From: an alpha proteobacterium SCGC AAA536-K22
GTDB lineage: Bacteria; Pseudomonadota; Alphaproteobacteria; Puniceispirillales; Marisalimonadaceae
Assembly (NCBI GenBank): GCA_000421325.1
Contig: ATWQ01000001.1
Location: 124,001 to 188,000 of the forward strand
DNA length: 64,000 nt
Direction of reading: 5' to 3'
The notes beneath the pieces were generated by a model that saw nothing but the letters and a program-made list of their open reading frames with translations, made no database searches and was not told where the DNA came from. The translations under genes were made by a program, and so were the position numbers. This document shows, in pieces, positions 54,723 through 62,734 of this stretch. Numbering within the stretch: the first letter of the stretch is position 1; every line of letters begins with the position of its first letter.

Positions 54723-55637
54723 ATGAAAATATTAATTTTGGGAATAGGTGGTATTGGTGGTTTCTTTGGAGCATATCTTCAACAAAGTGGAGCAGACGTT
54801 ACTTTTTTAGTAAGACCTAAAAGAAAAGATTTACTATTAAAAAATGGTCTTAAAGTAATTAGTCCACTAGGAAATCTTAATCTAAAACCTAATTTAGTTT
54901 TAGCAAATGAGCTAAAGCCAATTTATGATATAATATTAATTTCGTGTAAAACATATGACTTAGATCAAGCTATTCTTGATTTAAGACTCACTAAAGGTAA
55001 AGGTCTTATTATCCCTTTTTTAAATGGTATGACTCACCTGATGAAATTGGATGAGGAGTTTGGAAGTGAAAAAGTTATGGGAGGTGTTGCTCATATCAGT
55101 TCAACTATAAATGAAGATGGGACAATAGAGCACTTTAGTCAGTTCAAAAAACTTACTTTTGGAAATAGGATATATAATCAAAATTATCTTTTAAAACCTT
55201 TTTTAGATGTTTGTGAAAAAACCAAATTTGACGTTGTTCTTAGTGAAAATATTACTATAGATTTGTGGAAAAAATGGATTTTTATTTCAACCGTTGCAGG
55301 AGCAACAACTCTTTTTAGCTCAACCCTAGGTGAGATTAGCAATCATGAAGTTGGTAAAAAAACTCTTATTGATTTGTATATGGAATGTAGGTCAATAGCT
55401 AAATTAAACGGTTTTAAGATTGATGATAATGAAGCAAATAGTGTTTTAGATAATATTACAGCAGAAGGTTCTCCTATTAAAGCTTCAATGCAAAGAGATG
55501 TTGAAAAAAACGCCTTTACAGAACATGAAGAGATATTTGGACACTTGATTTCTAAAGCACAAAATTATAATTTTGATAGTCGTATACTGACGTCATGTTA
55601 TTTAAAAATGAAGTTATATTACGAAAAATTAATTTAG
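54723..55637 (+). CDS. Ketopantoate reductase family protein (PanE/ApbA-like)
   Basis: A 304-residue NAD(P)-dependent reductase of the 2-dehydropantoate 2-reductase family. The dinucleotide motif is LGIGGIGGFFGAYL. Family marks are ISCKTYDLDQAI, PFLNGMTHL, and the catalytic Lys region LWKKWIFISTVAGAT. The true substrate may be another 2-oxo acid, since such paralogues are often catabolic. GAGG lies just before the ATG. Convergent with the aspartate dehydrogenase gene, 2 bases apart. Confidence 0.88.
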   Translation: MKILILGIGGIGGFFGAYLQQSGADVTFLVRPKRKDLLLKNGLKVISPLGNLNLKPNLVLANELKPIYDIILISCKTYDLDQAILDLRLTKGKGLIIPFLNGMTHLMKLDEEFGSEKVMGGVAHISSTINEDGTIEHFSQFKKLTFGNRIYNQNYLLKPFLDVCEKTKFDVVLSENITIDLWKKWIFISTVAGATTLFSSTLGEISNHEVGKKTLIDLYMECRSIAKLNGFKIDDNEANSVLDNITAEGSPIKASMQRDVEKNAFTEHEEIFGHLISKAQNYNFDSRILTSCYLKMKLYYEKLI

Positions 55638-55639
55638 TA

Positions 55640-56440
55640 TTATGTCCCAATTTTAAACGAAGATTTTAAGCCCCTTAAACAAGCTATAACGCTCAAGCCA
55701 GTAATTTTTCCAGTCCCTGGGTTCTCAGGTGTTTGAACATTTTGAATGGACATTTCAAAGATAGCACTGTCTGAATCAACTTGAACTTTATGGGTGTTTC
55801 TTTTCAAGTTAGGGTCAGCCCATATTTCAAGGTTTGTTTTATTTGCACCAATGCCGGCTAGACCAACTGCAGCAGCGACATTCACATTAGCAGGAAAAGC
55901 TTTTGCGCCATCAGTTGCAGACCCTTTGAATATTAATTTTGGTTCTAATAAATTATTTAATTGGATATTATTATTAATAACGAATGGAGCATTAGATAGA
56001 GCGTTAGGGGGTTTCCGTGTTGTCATTGTAACAGAATTAATATTTGATTCTGCAGCCGCTCTTAGGGCATCCAAGCCTAAAATTGCTCCTGTGGCTAAAA
56101 TAATTTGGGAGTTGTTTGTCTTCGCTAATTCCTCCAGATCTAAATTATCAAGTATGCCTGAACCACTCACAGTTATCAATTTTCTTTCTTTATTAATACA
56201 TTTAGTAGCAATGTCTCTAAAAGCTTCTTTTGGAGCGCAGTCAATAATAATCTCACAATTATCAACTAGAGCCTGCAAATCAAAAATTTTTATATTTTTA
56301 TCTAATTTATCAATTCTTTCTTGAGCATTTGATTTGCTTCTTGATGTGATACCATATAAAGAAAAATCTTCTACTCCATTGATAAGTGCTCTAGCAACTT
56401 CTGTTCCTATCGATCCAAACCCAACAATCCCAACATTCAT
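55640..56440 (-). CDS. nadX: Aspartate dehydrogenase
   Basis: This enzyme oxidises L-aspartate to iminoaspartate with NAD(P), feeding NAD synthesis or aspartate breakdown. The Rossmann motif is VGIVGFGSIGTEVA. The DUF108-type C-terminal domain has GAILGLDALRAA, TTRKPPNAL and the His region NTHKVQVDS, then PENPGTGKITGLSVIACL. Length (266 residues) is normal. It shares a strand with the gamma-glutamyltransferase gene 18 bases upstream, so a shared amino-acid catabolic role is plausible but unproven. Confidence 0.88.
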   Translation of the reverse strand: MNVGIVGFGSIGTEVARALINGVEDFSLYGITSRSKSNAQERIDKLDKNIKIFDLQALVDNCEIIIDCAPKEAFRDIATKCINKERKLITVSGSGILDNLDLEELAKTNNSQIILATGAILGLDALRAAAESNINSVTMTTRKPPNALSNAPFVINNNIQLNNLLEPKLIFKGSATDGAKAFPANVNVAAAVGLAGIGANKTNLEIWADPNLKRNTHKVQVDSDSAIFEMSIQNVQTPENPGTGKITGLSVIACLRGLKSSFKIGT

Positions 56441-56458
56441 TTTTTAATCCTTTAGTAT

Positions 56459-58279
56459 TTATCTTCCAATTGCATAACCTTGCATAAATCTTGGATTTGC
56501 GGCTCCTTTTAATATTTGGCCATCTTTAGAGGCAGCCGTCATTCTTCCTAAGCTCCAATCAGTATCAACTGAAACTTTATGTCCTTTTTTCTTTAGCTCA
56601 TCAATAGTCGTTTTAGGGAATCTTCCTTCAATTGCTAAGTGACCTATATCAGTTTCTCTTGGATAAAAGGAGTTCGGAAAGTGAGCAGTGCTAAAACCTG
56701 GCGCATCAATCGCCTCTTGAAGATTTAATCCAAAGTGAACATGTCTCAAAAATAAGTGAAGCGACCATTGATCTTGCTGGTCGCCGCCAGGTGTTCCAAA
56801 CACCATATATGGAACGCCATCTTTAAGGGCTAAGCTAGGAGATAAAGTTGTTCTTGGTCTTCTCTTTGGACCTATACAAGCAGGTGAGTTATCATCTAAC
56901 CAAAACATTTGACCTCTATTGGATAAGCAAAAACCTAGTTCTGGTATAATAGGAGAACTTTGTAACCAACCTCCACTGGGTGTTCCTGCAATCATGTTAC
57001 CCCATTTGTCGATTATATCAAAATGAGTGGTATCCCCTTTAGTATCTCCCAAGCTATTCGGACTAGGTTCGTCAAATCTAGCTACTGTTGGTTCGCCTAT
57101 GTCAAATTTAGAGAAATATTCTGGAGTTGTGCCCTTTGGTCTTACCGTTACTTTCCCTCCAAATCCAGGAATATTTCCAGGCCTAACTTCCATAGAAGAT
57201 TTTTCAGAAATTAAACGTCTACGTTCAATATTATATTCTTCACTAAGTAATATATCCATTGGTACTTTATTAAAATTTGTATCTCCATAAAAAGCCTCTC
57301 TATCTGCAAAAGCCAACTTAGTTGCTTCAACAACAAAGTGAACAAATTCTGGTGAGTTTTCGTCAAGCACATCTAAATCAAAATCTTTCAATAATGCTAA
57401 TTGCTGAAGGAAAGTTGGTCCTTGTCCCCATGGGCCAGTTTTACAAACAGTAAAGTTTTTATAATCATAAGTTAATGGTTTTTCTATTGTAGCAGACCAA
57501 TTAGCTATATCATCGGCAGTAAGTAAGCCTTTATGCTTACTTTCAGTTGTATCCATTACTTGATTATTTTTACAATAATTTTCAATTTCCTCTGCGACGA
57601 AACCTTTGCTCCATATATTTCTAGCTTGATTAATCTGTTCTTTTATATCTTTAGACTTTCCTTCTGCTTCTTTAATAATTTTTAAATAAGTTTCAGCCAT
57701 TTTTTTATTAGTAAAAAAATCACCCTCTTTAGGCAATTTTCCGCCTGGAAGATATATTTCTGCAGAGCTAGTCCACTCATTTCTAAATAATTCCTCAACA
57801 GACTTTATGGTATTTATTATATTTGGAACTAAGTGATAACCTTTTGTTGCTATGCCAATAGAAGGTTCTAATACATCTCTTAATGTCATAGTTCCAAAAT
57901 TTAATAATAATAACATCCAAGCATCAAAAGCACCTGGGACAACAGCAGGTAACAAACCGCTTCCAGGAACTATATTTAACCCAAGATCATTGAAGTTCTT
58001 TAAAGTTGCTAACTCTGGCGCCACTCCTTGACCACATATAACAATTGGATCTTTGTTATTTGGAGCTAAAATTAATGGAACCTCTCCCCCAGGACCATTT
58101 AAGTGAGGTTCTACAACTTGAAGGGTAAACCCAGTTGCAACAGCAGCATCAAATGCATTGCCTCCTTTTTCTAATATTGACATTCCTACTGCAGAAGCAA
58201 TCCAATGAGTGGATGTAACTATGCCAAAATTACCAACAATTTCAGGTCTAGTAGTAAATTTATTCATAAAAAAACTCAT
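56459..58279 (-). CDS. Gamma-glutamyltransferase family hydrolase
   Basis: A 606-residue Ntn-hydrolase precursor of the GGT family. The start VTSTHWIASAVGMSILEKGGNAFDAAVA and GFTLQVVEPHLNGPGGE (cited by their ends) are typical. The self-cleavage Thr lies in GDTTHFDIID near residue 415, and the small subunit has the oxyanion-type segment PSGGWLQSSP. No signal peptide is visible, so it is probably cytoplasmic and may be a GGT-like acylase rather than a true glutathione hydrolase. The start may be the ATG four codons downstream. Divergent from tctC. Confidence 0.9.
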   Translation of the reverse strand: MSFFMNKFTTRPEIVGNFGIVTSTHWIASAVGMSILEKGGNAFDAAVATGFTLQVVEPHLNGPGGEVPLILAPNNKDPIVICGQGVAPELATLKNFNDLGLNIVPGSGLLPAVVPGAFDAWMLLLLNFGTMTLRDVLEPSIGIATKGYHLVPNIINTIKSVEELFRNEWTSSAEIYLPGGKLPKEGDFFTNKKMAETYLKIIKEAEGKSKDIKEQINQARNIWSKGFVAEEIENYCKNNQVMDTTESKHKGLLTADDIANWSATIEKPLTYDYKNFTVCKTGPWGQGPTFLQQLALLKDFDLDVLDENSPEFVHFVVEATKLAFADREAFYGDTNFNKVPMDILLSEEYNIERRRLISEKSSMEVRPGNIPGFGGKVTVRPKGTTPEYFSKFDIGEPTVARFDEPSPNSLGDTKGDTTHFDIIDKWGNMIAGTPSGGWLQSSPIIPELGFCLSNRGQMFWLDDNSPACIGPKRRPRTTLSPSLALKDGVPYMVFGTPGGDQQDQWSLHLFLRHVHFGLNLQEAIDAPGFSTAHFPNSFYPRETDIGHLAIEGRFPKTTIDELKKKGHKVSVDTDWSLGRMTAASKDGQILKGAANPRFMQGYAIGR

Positions 58280-58295
58280 AAAAAATATAAAAAAA

Positions 58296-58324
58296 TTGAC
58301 TCTATATTATTATCTAGCAATTAT
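58296..58324 (+). promoter_or_regulatory. Possible sigma-70 promoter of tctCBA
   Basis: TTGACT (58296-58301) and AATTAT (58319-58324) are spaced by 17 bases in the ggt-tctC divergent gap. The -10 element is poor and the region is AT-rich, so this is a weak candidate. Confidence 0.3.
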
Positions 58325-58369
58325 TAAACTAATCTATAAATCAAGAAATCAATAACAAATTAAACTAAT
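58323..58369. repeat. 11-bp direct repeat upstream of tctC
   Basis: ATTAAACTAAT occurs at 58323-58333 and again at 58359-58369, 36 bases apart start to start, in the ggt-tctC gap. The second copy abuts the tctC ribosome site. It could be a repeated operator for a regulator of tctCBA or ggt. Confidence 0.35.
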
Positions 58370-58383
58370 ATGTGGAGATAACA

Positions 58384-59358
58384 ATGCCAATTAAAAATTT
58401 ATTTAAAGTAGGTTTAGCAGGTGCTGCTTTTCTTGCTTTATCAGTAACAGGTGCCGTCGCTGCGCCAGACATTCCTTGTGGAACAGCCAAGCTTATTGTT
58501 CCTTGGGGAGCAGGCGGAGGAACTGATATTATTTTTCGTCAAATTGTAGAAAAAGTTAATAAAAATGGAGCAAAACCACAGTTACAAGTTGTAAATGTAG
58601 GTGGTCAAGGTGGAAATAAAGGTGCCAAGCAAGCTGCAAAGGCAAAGCCTGATGGTTGTACTTTATTTGCAATTCATCAAAGTGCAATTACGAGTTATTT
58701 TACCGGAAGAATTGACATAACTTGGGATGCTTTCGAGCCAGTATCTATGGTTACTTCTACTCCTTCAATAATTGGAGCTAATGTAAACACTCCTTTTAAT
58801 AACTTAACTGATTTAGTTGCTGCAGCGAAGAAAGACCCTAAAAGTATTACAGCTGGCGGAACCTTTGGATCAACAAGTCAATTTGTTTTCCTATTATTAG
58901 AAGATGCTGCTGGCGTAAAGTTTAAGCACGTTTCTTATGATGGAACTAAACAAAGAATGACAGCTTTGTTAGCTGATAACATAAAGCTTGGTGAAATAAA
59001 TTTAGCAGCAGCTATTAAATATATTAAAGCTGGTAAACTAAAAGCATTAGGTGTAACCAACCCTGCAAGATTGGATCAAATACCAGATATGAAAACTGCG
59101 CAAGAACAGGGTTATAATCTTGTTTATGCTGTTGAAAGAGGAGTTGTTGCTCCAAAAGGCACTTCAAAAGCTATTATTGATCATTATGCCTCAATGCTAA
59201 AAGGCGCAGCAGCAGATGCAGATTTCAAAGAGGCTATGCATAAAAAAGGTATTTTGATAACATATAAGGGAGCAAGTGATTACAGAGATCATTTTCAAGC
59301 CACTTATGACAAATGGTTGCCGATTGCTAAAAAAGTTGGTGTATATAAAAGAAAATAA
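58384..59358 (+). CDS. tctC: Tripartite tricarboxylate transporter receptor TctC (Bug family)
   Basis: TctC is the periplasmic receptor that hands a carboxylate or similar ligand to TctBA. A signal peptide of about 27 residues ends in AVAA, followed by PDIPCGTAKLIVPWGAGGGTD, a Bug-family start (cited by its ends). QGGNKGAKQAAKAKPDGCTL and the C-terminal AVERGVVAPKGTSK are also typical. The ligand is unknown. The frame extends to a GTG at 58372, but GGAG (58374-58377) points to ATG 58384. A strong stem-loop separates it from tctB. Confidence 0.93.
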   Translation: MPIKNLFKVGLAGAAFLALSVTGAVAAPDIPCGTAKLIVPWGAGGGTDIIFRQIVEKVNKNGAKPQLQVVNVGGQGGNKGAKQAAKAKPDGCTLFAIHQSAITSYFTGRIDITWDAFEPVSMVTSTPSIIGANVNTPFNNLTDLVAAAKKDPKSITAGGTFGSTSQFVFLLLEDAAGVKFKHVSYDGTKQRMTALLADNIKLGEINLAAAIKYIKAGKLKALGVTNPARLDQIPDMKTAQEQGYNLVYAVERGVVAPKGTSKAIIDHYASMLKGAAADADFKEAMHKKGILITYKGASDYRDHFQATYDKWLPIAKKVGVYKRK

Positions 59359-59363
59359 ATTTT

Positions 59364-59402
59364 AAACTCAGAGATTTAGAGAGATTATCTCTCTGAGTTT
59401 TT
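59364..59402 (+). terminator. Intra-operon attenuator hairpin between tctC and tctB
   Basis: Perfect 11-bp arms AAACTCAGAGA (59364-59374) and TCTCTGAGTTT (59390-59400) with a 15-base loop, ending in a TTTTT run (59398-59402). It lies just after the tctC stop, 13 bases before the tctB ATG. It would stop most transcripts or protect the tctC mRNA, giving more receptor than membrane subunits. Confidence 0.7.
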
Positions 59403-59414
59403 ATTAGGATTTGA

Positions 59415-59903
59415 ATGACTAACAATAAAACAGATATAATAATTTCTGTATTTTTACTTTGTTTCTCTGGCATCATGATAAATGACGCCTCTAATATTAG
59501 AGATCTTGGTTTTGAAGGAATGAAAGCAGACGCTTGGCCTAGAGTTGTTTTGTGGCTTTTGGTAATAATTTCCTCTGTTATGTTAGGTAAATCTTACCTT
59601 TTATTTAAAACAGAAGGGCATGTAGGCAATAATAATTTTAAGGTAAATTTTGCGAAGTTTAAAAATGCATTAATTTGTTTTGGAATGTTCATATTTTTTC
59701 TTTCAACTTTAGATTATCTAGGAATGCTTTTAGGTGGGATAGTTTTTGTTTTTGGTTTATTAACTTTTTTAGGTGGTTTTTCTCCTAATTTAATTTTTAA
59801 GCATCTTACGATTTCTATCCTAAGTATTGGTTTTATGTGGATGATTTTTACCTTTGGTTTAAGGGTGATGTTACCTGAAGGAGAAATCTTACGTGTTTGG
59901 TAG
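59415..59903 (+). CDS. tctB: Tripartite tricarboxylate transporter small membrane subunit TctB
   Basis: TctB is the four-helix small subunit of the TTT transporter. Hydrophobic segments are at about residues 10-25, 43-62, 82-102 and 108-150 (the last likely two helices). GMKADAWPRVVLWLLV near the start resembles the TctB 'a..fP.......l..lg' region. Length (162 residues) is normal. Identity is low as usual, but the tctC-tctB-tctA order is diagnostic. The ATG lies 13 bases after the attenuator hairpin. Confidence 0.9.
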   Translation: MTNNKTDIIISVFLLCFSGIMINDASNIRDLGFEGMKADAWPRVVLWLLVIISSVMLGKSYLLFKTEGHVGNNNFKVNFAKFKNALICFGMFIFFLSTLDYLGMLLGGIVFVFGLLTFLGGFSPNLIFKHLTISILSIGFMWMIFTFGLRVMLPEGEILRVW

Positions 59904-59912
59904 ATTTAAATA

Positions 59913-61559
59913 ATGTTTGATATAATTCTTCAAGCTGGAGCGTCTGTTTTACTTGATCCTTTAACGTTAGGATTAATGGGTATAGGAACATTAGCTGGTT
60001 TGTTAGCTGGAGCTATACCAGGCTTTACAATAGCTATGGGTGTTATCTTAACATTGCCTTTTACATTTGGTATGAGTCCTATTCAAGGCTTGGCAACAAT
60101 GATGGGTGTATTTGTCGGTGGTTTATCTGGTGGTTTAATGTCTGGAATGCTCACAGGTATTCCTGGAACTCCTTCTTCAGTGGCGACAACATTTGATGGT
60201 TTTCCTATGGTGCGTTCTGGAAAACCAGGATTAGCTTTGGGATTAGGTTTATGGTCTTCTTTCTTTGGAGGAATGATAAGCGCAGTTATTTTAGTAGCAC
60301 TTGCACCACAGCTTGCTTTTCTTGGCTTAGAATTTGGCCCTTGGGATTACTTTGCTCTAATTGTTTTCGCTCTTACTATTACAGTTAGTTTATCTGGCGA
60401 TAATATGGTTAAGGGATTAATTGCAGGTTGTTTAGGTTTATTTGCAGCTTGTGTTGGAGAAGATGAAATAAATGGAGTGGCTAGATTTGCATTTGGCTCG
60501 GATCATATTAGACAAGGTTTTGCTTTTCTTCCAGTATTGATTGGTTTATTTGCATTTTCCCAACTTTTAAGTGACGTAGAAGATAATGTAAAAGCTAAAT
60601 CACCTTTAATGGCGAAAACGGCTGACCCAGTTAGAGTAGAGCATAGAAAAGCAATTGCTTTAGTTGTTAAAAATTGGATTAATTTATTTAGATCAAGTTT
60701 TATTGGAATTTTTACTGGAATTCTTCCCGCCGCAGGTGGCTCTATTTCAAATATTCTTGCATATGATCAAGCAAAAAAAGCGGCCCCAAATAGAGATGAA
60801 TTTGGAAAGGGAGCTGTAGATGGCATAATTGCTCCAGAGTCAGCTAACAATGCTACTGCAGGTGGAGCTCTCATAATGATGATGGCATTAGGCATCCCCG
60901 GTGACATTGTAACGGCGGTTATGCTTGGTGCTTTAATGATACATAATATAATTCCTGGACCTTCATTTATTCAAGATGAACCCCTTTTAGCTTATGGTGT
61001 TTTTATAGCATTTTTTGCGGCACATTTCTTTATGGTAGGTTTGCAAGCATTTTCTCTAAGGTTGTTTCTTTTAGTAACAAGAATTCCTATGTATGTTTTG
61101 GCATCCGTAATTCTTGCTTATTGTGCAATAGGAGTTTTTGCTCTTCATAATATAACTTTTGATATATGGGTAATGTTCGGTTTTGGTGTTATTGGATATT
61201 TTATGCGCAAACTAGGTTTCCCACTAGCACCAATGATACTTGGTGTCGTATTAGGAAAATTAGCCGAACTAAATATAGCTAGAGCTATCGGTACTAGTGA
61301 TGATTACTTTTTATTTGTAACTAGACCTTGGTCTTTGTTTTTTATACTGATGGCAATAGTTTCCATAATATTTCCTTTTTATCAAAATGCGAATAAGGAT
61401 TCAATGTTTTCAAAGCTCTATGTCCCAATATGTATGATGGTTTTATCTTTTCCATTGTTTCTAATGGGAAGCCCAGTAAGAATGATAATTGCCGCTATAT
61501 TATTATTAGCTGGAAGTTATTTTGTTTATAAAAGGACTACTACACTTCAAGTTACCTAA
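59913..61559 (+). CDS. tctA: Tripartite tricarboxylate transporter large membrane subunit TctA
   Basis: TctA is the large permease, with about twelve helices, that imports the TctC-bound substrate with an ion gradient. The repeats typical of TctA are present: GLLAGAIPGFT and MLTGIPGTPSSVATTFDGFPM in the first half, GIFTGILPAAGGSISN and IAPESANNATAGGALI in the second, then ALGIPGDIVTAVMLG. Length (548 residues) is a little above average. It overlaps the convergent cupin gene by 8 bases. Confidence 0.96.
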   Translation: MFDIILQAGASVLLDPLTLGLMGIGTLAGLLAGAIPGFTIAMGVILTLPFTFGMSPIQGLATMMGVFVGGLSGGLMSGMLTGIPGTPSSVATTFDGFPMVRSGKPGLALGLGLWSSFFGGMISAVILVALAPQLAFLGLEFGPWDYFALIVFALTITVSLSGDNMVKGLIAGCLGLFAACVGEDEINGVARFAFGSDHIRQGFAFLPVLIGLFAFSQLLSDVEDNVKAKSPLMAKTADPVRVEHRKAIALVVKNWINLFRSSFIGIFTGILPAAGGSISNILAYDQAKKAAPNRDEFGKGAVDGIIAPESANNATAGGALIMMMALGIPGDIVTAVMLGALMIHNIIPGPSFIQDEPLLAYGVFIAFFAAHFFMVGLQAFSLRLFLLVTRIPMYVLASVILAYCAIGVFALHNITFDIWVMFGFGVIGYFMRKLGFPLAPMILGVVLGKLAELNIARAIGTSDDYFLFVTRPWSLFFILMAIVSIIFPFYQNANKDSMFSKLYVPICMMVLSFPLFLMGSPVRMIIAAILLLAGSYFVYKRTTTLQVT

Positions 61560-62085
61560 TAAATTGATCAACATAATTGCTACCGAGGCCAACTTTCTCA
61601 AAATGTTTTTTTGCGGCATCAATTCTATCAAAAACGTCAGTAGAACTTATGGTTTTTCCATTTTCATCGCAATAAAGTAAAGCTCCAGAATTGTGAAATA
61701 ACGTAATCATTTCTTCACAGTCTTCATCAACTACAAGAGTATGGATTTCTCCAGGTGGTTCAAATAAATAAGATCCTTCGGTAGCTACCCAATCGTGTTC
61801 AAGATATCGCCATGACCCTTTTATAACAAATCCGTGAACTGGGGCTGGATGTCTGTGTCTAGATAGGAATCCTCCTCCAATTACTTTTGTCAAATGAACC
61901 CAGTATCCCTGACTTATATTAAAGCATAGAGGTCTAGACCATCTACCTGGAGATAATGGGACCCATAATCTTTCATCTTCTTTAGAAAAGCTATCTTGGA
62001 TGAATATGTCAGCTATAGCTACTTGAGGTTTTGGTCCACTATAAGGTAAGGGAATTTTAGGTTTTTTTATATCATCCATTAACAA
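61552..62085 (-). CDS. Cupin-domain protein (2,4'-dihydroxyacetophenone dioxygenase-like)
   Basis: A 177-residue cupin. The metal-binding set is visible: RHRHPAPVHG supplies two or three His, and GEIHTLVVDE supplies another. WVATEGSYLFEPPGE lies between them. The pattern fits the 2,4'-dihydroxyacetophenone dioxygenase-like family, ring-ketone-cleaving iron enzymes, but many members act on unknown substrates. It sits next to a TctCBA uptake system, so it may act on the imported compound. The ATG follows a modest GGAG site. Confidence 0.8.
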   Translation of the reverse strand: MLMDDIKKPKIPLPYSGPKPQVAIADIFIQDSFSKEDERLWVPLSPGRWSRPLCFNISQGYWVHLTKVIGGGFLSRHRHPAPVHGFVIKGSWRYLEHDWVATEGSYLFEPPGEIHTLVVDEDCEEMITLFHNSGALLYCDENGKTISSTDVFDRIDAAKKHFEKVGLGSNYVDQFIR

Positions 62086-62130
62086 TCTCCATAATGTGTA
62101 TATTATAATAGATAATTCTCTAAAATAATC

Positions 62131-62275
62131 AAAAAGAAAAGGACGAAGGATGGGGGTCCTTCGTCCTTGTTTTATCAGATGACATAATAGCTACCTTGGG
62201 GGAGGAATTTGAGCTTTGTGTTATGCCACCATCTTTAATCAATATTCGAGGGAGGAGGTACGAATATTAATACTT
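62131..62275 (-). ncRNA. Candidate CcsR/'cuckoo'-type small RNA downstream of DUF1127
   Basis: Minus-strand RNA directly after the DUF1127 stop. A perfect 8-bp hairpin (arms 62241-62248 and 62261-62268) shows CCUCCUCCC in its 12-base loop (complement of 62250-62258). A second CCUCCCCC stretch follows (complement of 62198-62205), then a strong terminator at 62139-62168 with a CCCCCA loop. In Rhodobacter, CcsR RNAs have a CCUCCUCCC loop plus terminator and are co-transcribed with a DUF1127 gene (ccaF1). The motif resembles an anti-Shine-Dalgarno and could pair with mRNA ribosome sites. Ends are estimates. Confidence 0.65.
62139..62168 (-). terminator. Strong rho-independent terminator
   Basis: A perfect 12-bp stem (AAGGACGAAGGA and TCCTTCGTCCTT) with a 6-base loop, far more G+C rich than its surroundings. 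On the minus strand it is followed by TTCTTTTT, so it ends the DUF1127/small-RNA transcript ahead of the cupin gene. A weaker T-run (GTTTTA) on the plus side makes it possibly bidirectional, which would also stop read-through from tctA. Confidence 0.85.
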
Positions 62276-62283
62276 TAAAATCT

Positions 62284-62538
62284 TTATGCAGCTTTCTTGT
62301 CGTCAATCTTGTTATCTTGCTCGACTGCTTTATTTAAACCCAAATTACCTGCTGGGAAGTCAACAACATCTGTTATGTTAAAGAAGTCACCATTTAATAC
62401 CTGCTGTCTTGTATATCCGATATCGGCTAATGTACGATCGTCTAAGCTAATTAAAGCTTGTCTAGTTCTTGAAACAGCAATCTTGTCAAATACTGTAGTA
62501 ATAAAATTATTTAGTTTGGCTAGAAATGTATTTTCCAT
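62284..62538 (-). CDS. DUF1127 (YjiS-like) small protein
   Basis: A DUF1127 protein of 84 residues. The domain reads RTRQALISLDDRTLADIGY then TRQQVLNGDFF, the classical 'L..L.dr.L.DIGl.R' pattern, preceded by a helix and followed by a charged tail. Small DUF1127 proteins in alphaproteobacteria bind RNA or act in stress, phosphate or carbon regulation; CcaF1 of Rhodobacter is co-transcribed with CcsR small RNAs. The hairpins directly downstream make the same pairing likely here. A weak hairpin (GAAGG/CCTTC, about 62570-62585) lies in its leader. Confidence 0.9.
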   Translation of the reverse strand: MENTFLAKLNNFITTVFDKIAVSRTRQALISLDDRTLADIGYTRQQVLNGDFFNITDVVDFPAGNLGLNKAVEQDNKIDDKKAA

Positions 62539-62734
62539 CGTCTTTTCACTTTTCTTTCTAATATTAAGAAGGCTTTATCCTTCGTTGATAATTATATACG
62601 CCAAATAAAAAAGAAAGAGAACCTAGGTAAATGGAAAATGATTATTTCCAAAATAGAAACATTAAACATATTTAGAACATTATTGACCTTAATTAGGAGT
62701 TAATATGGCAAGAGTAGGGCAATTTGACTTATAT

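Noticed and set aside
55794..56324. A 176-codon open frame on the plus strand
   Set aside because: It is fully antisense to aspartate dehydrogenase, which has clear family motifs. The frame has no ribosome site and no recognisable protein pattern.
62704..62719. Possible third sigma-54 element with GG and GC 12 bases apart
   Set aside because: The bases around the pairs (TGGCAA and GGGC) do not match TGGCAC and TTGC, so it is likely chance.
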